Source: a bacterium
GTDB taxonomy: Bacteria; Patescibacteriota; Minisyncoccia; UBA6257; JAUSGH01
Assembly: GCA_030649055.1 (NCBI GenBank)
Contig: JAUSGH010000018.1
Coordinates: 1 to 37,622, forward strand
DNA length: 37,622 nucleotides
Direction: 5' to 3'
The notes beneath the pieces are model-generated. The model searched no databases, was not told the origin of the DNA, and saw nothing but the letters and a program-made list of their open reading frames with translations. The position numbers were made by a program, and so were the translations under genes. This document shows positions 37,174 through 37,622 of this stretch, one piece after another (position 1 is the first letter of the stretch; every line of letters begins with the position of its first letter).

Positions 37174-37622
37174 ATGAATAACGAAAAACAGCAACAACCG
37201 GACGAAATGACCCTTGACGCGGCGCTCCGGCCGACAACGTGGGGCGAATACATCGGTCAGGAGAAGACCAAGCGTAATTTGCGCGTCATGTTGGACGCTG
37301 CGAAGAAACGGAATGAGACGCCGGACCACCTGTTGTTCTACGGACAAGCGGGACTAGGCAAAACAACACTCGCATACCTTGTGGCAAAAGAATTGGGCGC
37401 GAATTTGCGCGTCACCTCCGGCCCGGCGTTGGAAAAAATGGGGGACGTCGCCGCCATTCTTTCCAATCTTGAAGCAAACGATATTCTGTTCATTGACGAA
37501 GTGCATCGGTTGAACCGGTTGATTGAAGAAGTGCTGTATCCTGCGATGGAAATGCGGAAACTGCACATGGTCATCGGCAAGGGGCCGGCGGCGCGGACGC
37601 TTTCCATTGATTTGCCGCCGTT
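37174..37622 (+). CDS. ruvB: Holliday junction helicase RuvB, 3' end cut off
   Basis: AAA+ motor that drives branch migration with RuvA. 149 residues are visible before the right edge. The start is followed by the family pattern [20 protein letters not shown], Walker [10 protein letters not shown] (about 58-66) and Walker [18 protein letters not shown] (about 103-119), with the expected YPAMEM. It is on the opposite strand from ruvC and about 3.9 kb away, separated by other genes, unlike the usual ruvCAB cluster. Its upstream side is the second 130-bp repeat; no clear Shine-Dalgarno site is seen. Confidence 0.95.
   Translation, partial: MNNEKQQQPDEMTLDAALRPTTWGEYIGQEKTKRNLRVMLDAAKKRNETPDHLLFYGQAGLGKTTLAYLVAKELGANLRVTSGPALEKMGDVAAILSNLEANDILFIDEVHRLNRLIEEVLYPAMEMRKLHMVIGKGPAARTLSIDLPP

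Noticed and set aside
36715-37347. Two minus-strand frames with similar ends ([15 protein letters not shown])
   Set aside because: The shared ends come from the two 130-bp repeats; the frames lie over the repeats, the RNA gene and ruvB and match no protein family I know.

Overview
The window looks like the replication-origin neighbourhood of a small-genome bacterium of the Patescibacteria / Candidate Phyla Radiation type, most like Parcubacteria. This is inferred from several traits: short versions of universal proteins (a 147-residue EF-Ts, a 176-residue YebC), a type IV secretion-like cluster with a PrgI protein and a two-gene VirB4, tRNA genes without an encoded CCA end, a group I intron in a tRNA, few Shine-Dalgarno sites, and many short 'word' repeats in spacers and inside genes. 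The reading frames fit the standard bacterial code. No rRNA gene or CRISPR array was seen.

Layout. 1-1580: a sugar-phosphate transferase cut by the left edge and a divergent glycosyltransferase. 1704-3494: rpsB, tsf and a small membrane protein, separated by palindromic repeats. 3562-5490: a tRNA and translation cluster, with tRNA-Tyr, tRNA-Thr(UGU), a Nudix hydrolase, tRNA-Thr(GGU) split by a 216-nt group I intron, rpmG, an HTH / possible LAGLIDADG protein, and tRNA-Trp with a copy of its 3' end downstream. 5809-11347: a membrane protein of unknown function, a glycine-rich RRM protein with a structured leader, a LysM-M23 peptidase, a UvrD/PcrA-type helicase coupled to a GxxExxY protein, and ksgA.

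11427-25049 is a co-directional run of ten genes that reads as a type IV secretion / conjugation-like apparatus: two exported proteins of unknown function, a VirB6/TrbL-like channel protein with a long tail, a cytoplasmic protein, PrgI, a TraC-like N-terminal protein, a VirB4 ATPase, a membrane protein, an exported protein, a T4SS pilin-like protein and a membrane-anchored propeller-like protein. No relaxase, VirD4 or VirB11 lies in the window.

25157-29911 is the classic origin block: jag/khpB, yidC, rnpA and rpmH on the minus strand, a 420-bp spacer with a DnaA box and a striking nested palindrome, then dnaA and dnaN with more DnaA boxes between them. 29984-37622 holds a class A penicillin-binding protein, a small acidic protein, ruvC, yebC, a pair of related small exported proteins, a PilB-type ATPase, two copies of a 130-bp palindromic repeat flanking a probable 187-nt structured RNA with its own promoter and terminator, and the start of ruvB.

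The most unusual items are the likely new small RNA at 36797-36983, the nested palindrome upstream of dnaA, the intron in tRNA-Thr(GGU), and the short word repeats that also run in frame through uvrD, ksgA, rnpA and the signal peptide of a secretion-cluster gene. Several genes (rpsB, rpmH, the genes at 11427 and 18945) have a -10 box 6-8 bases before the start codon, which predicts leaderless mRNAs.
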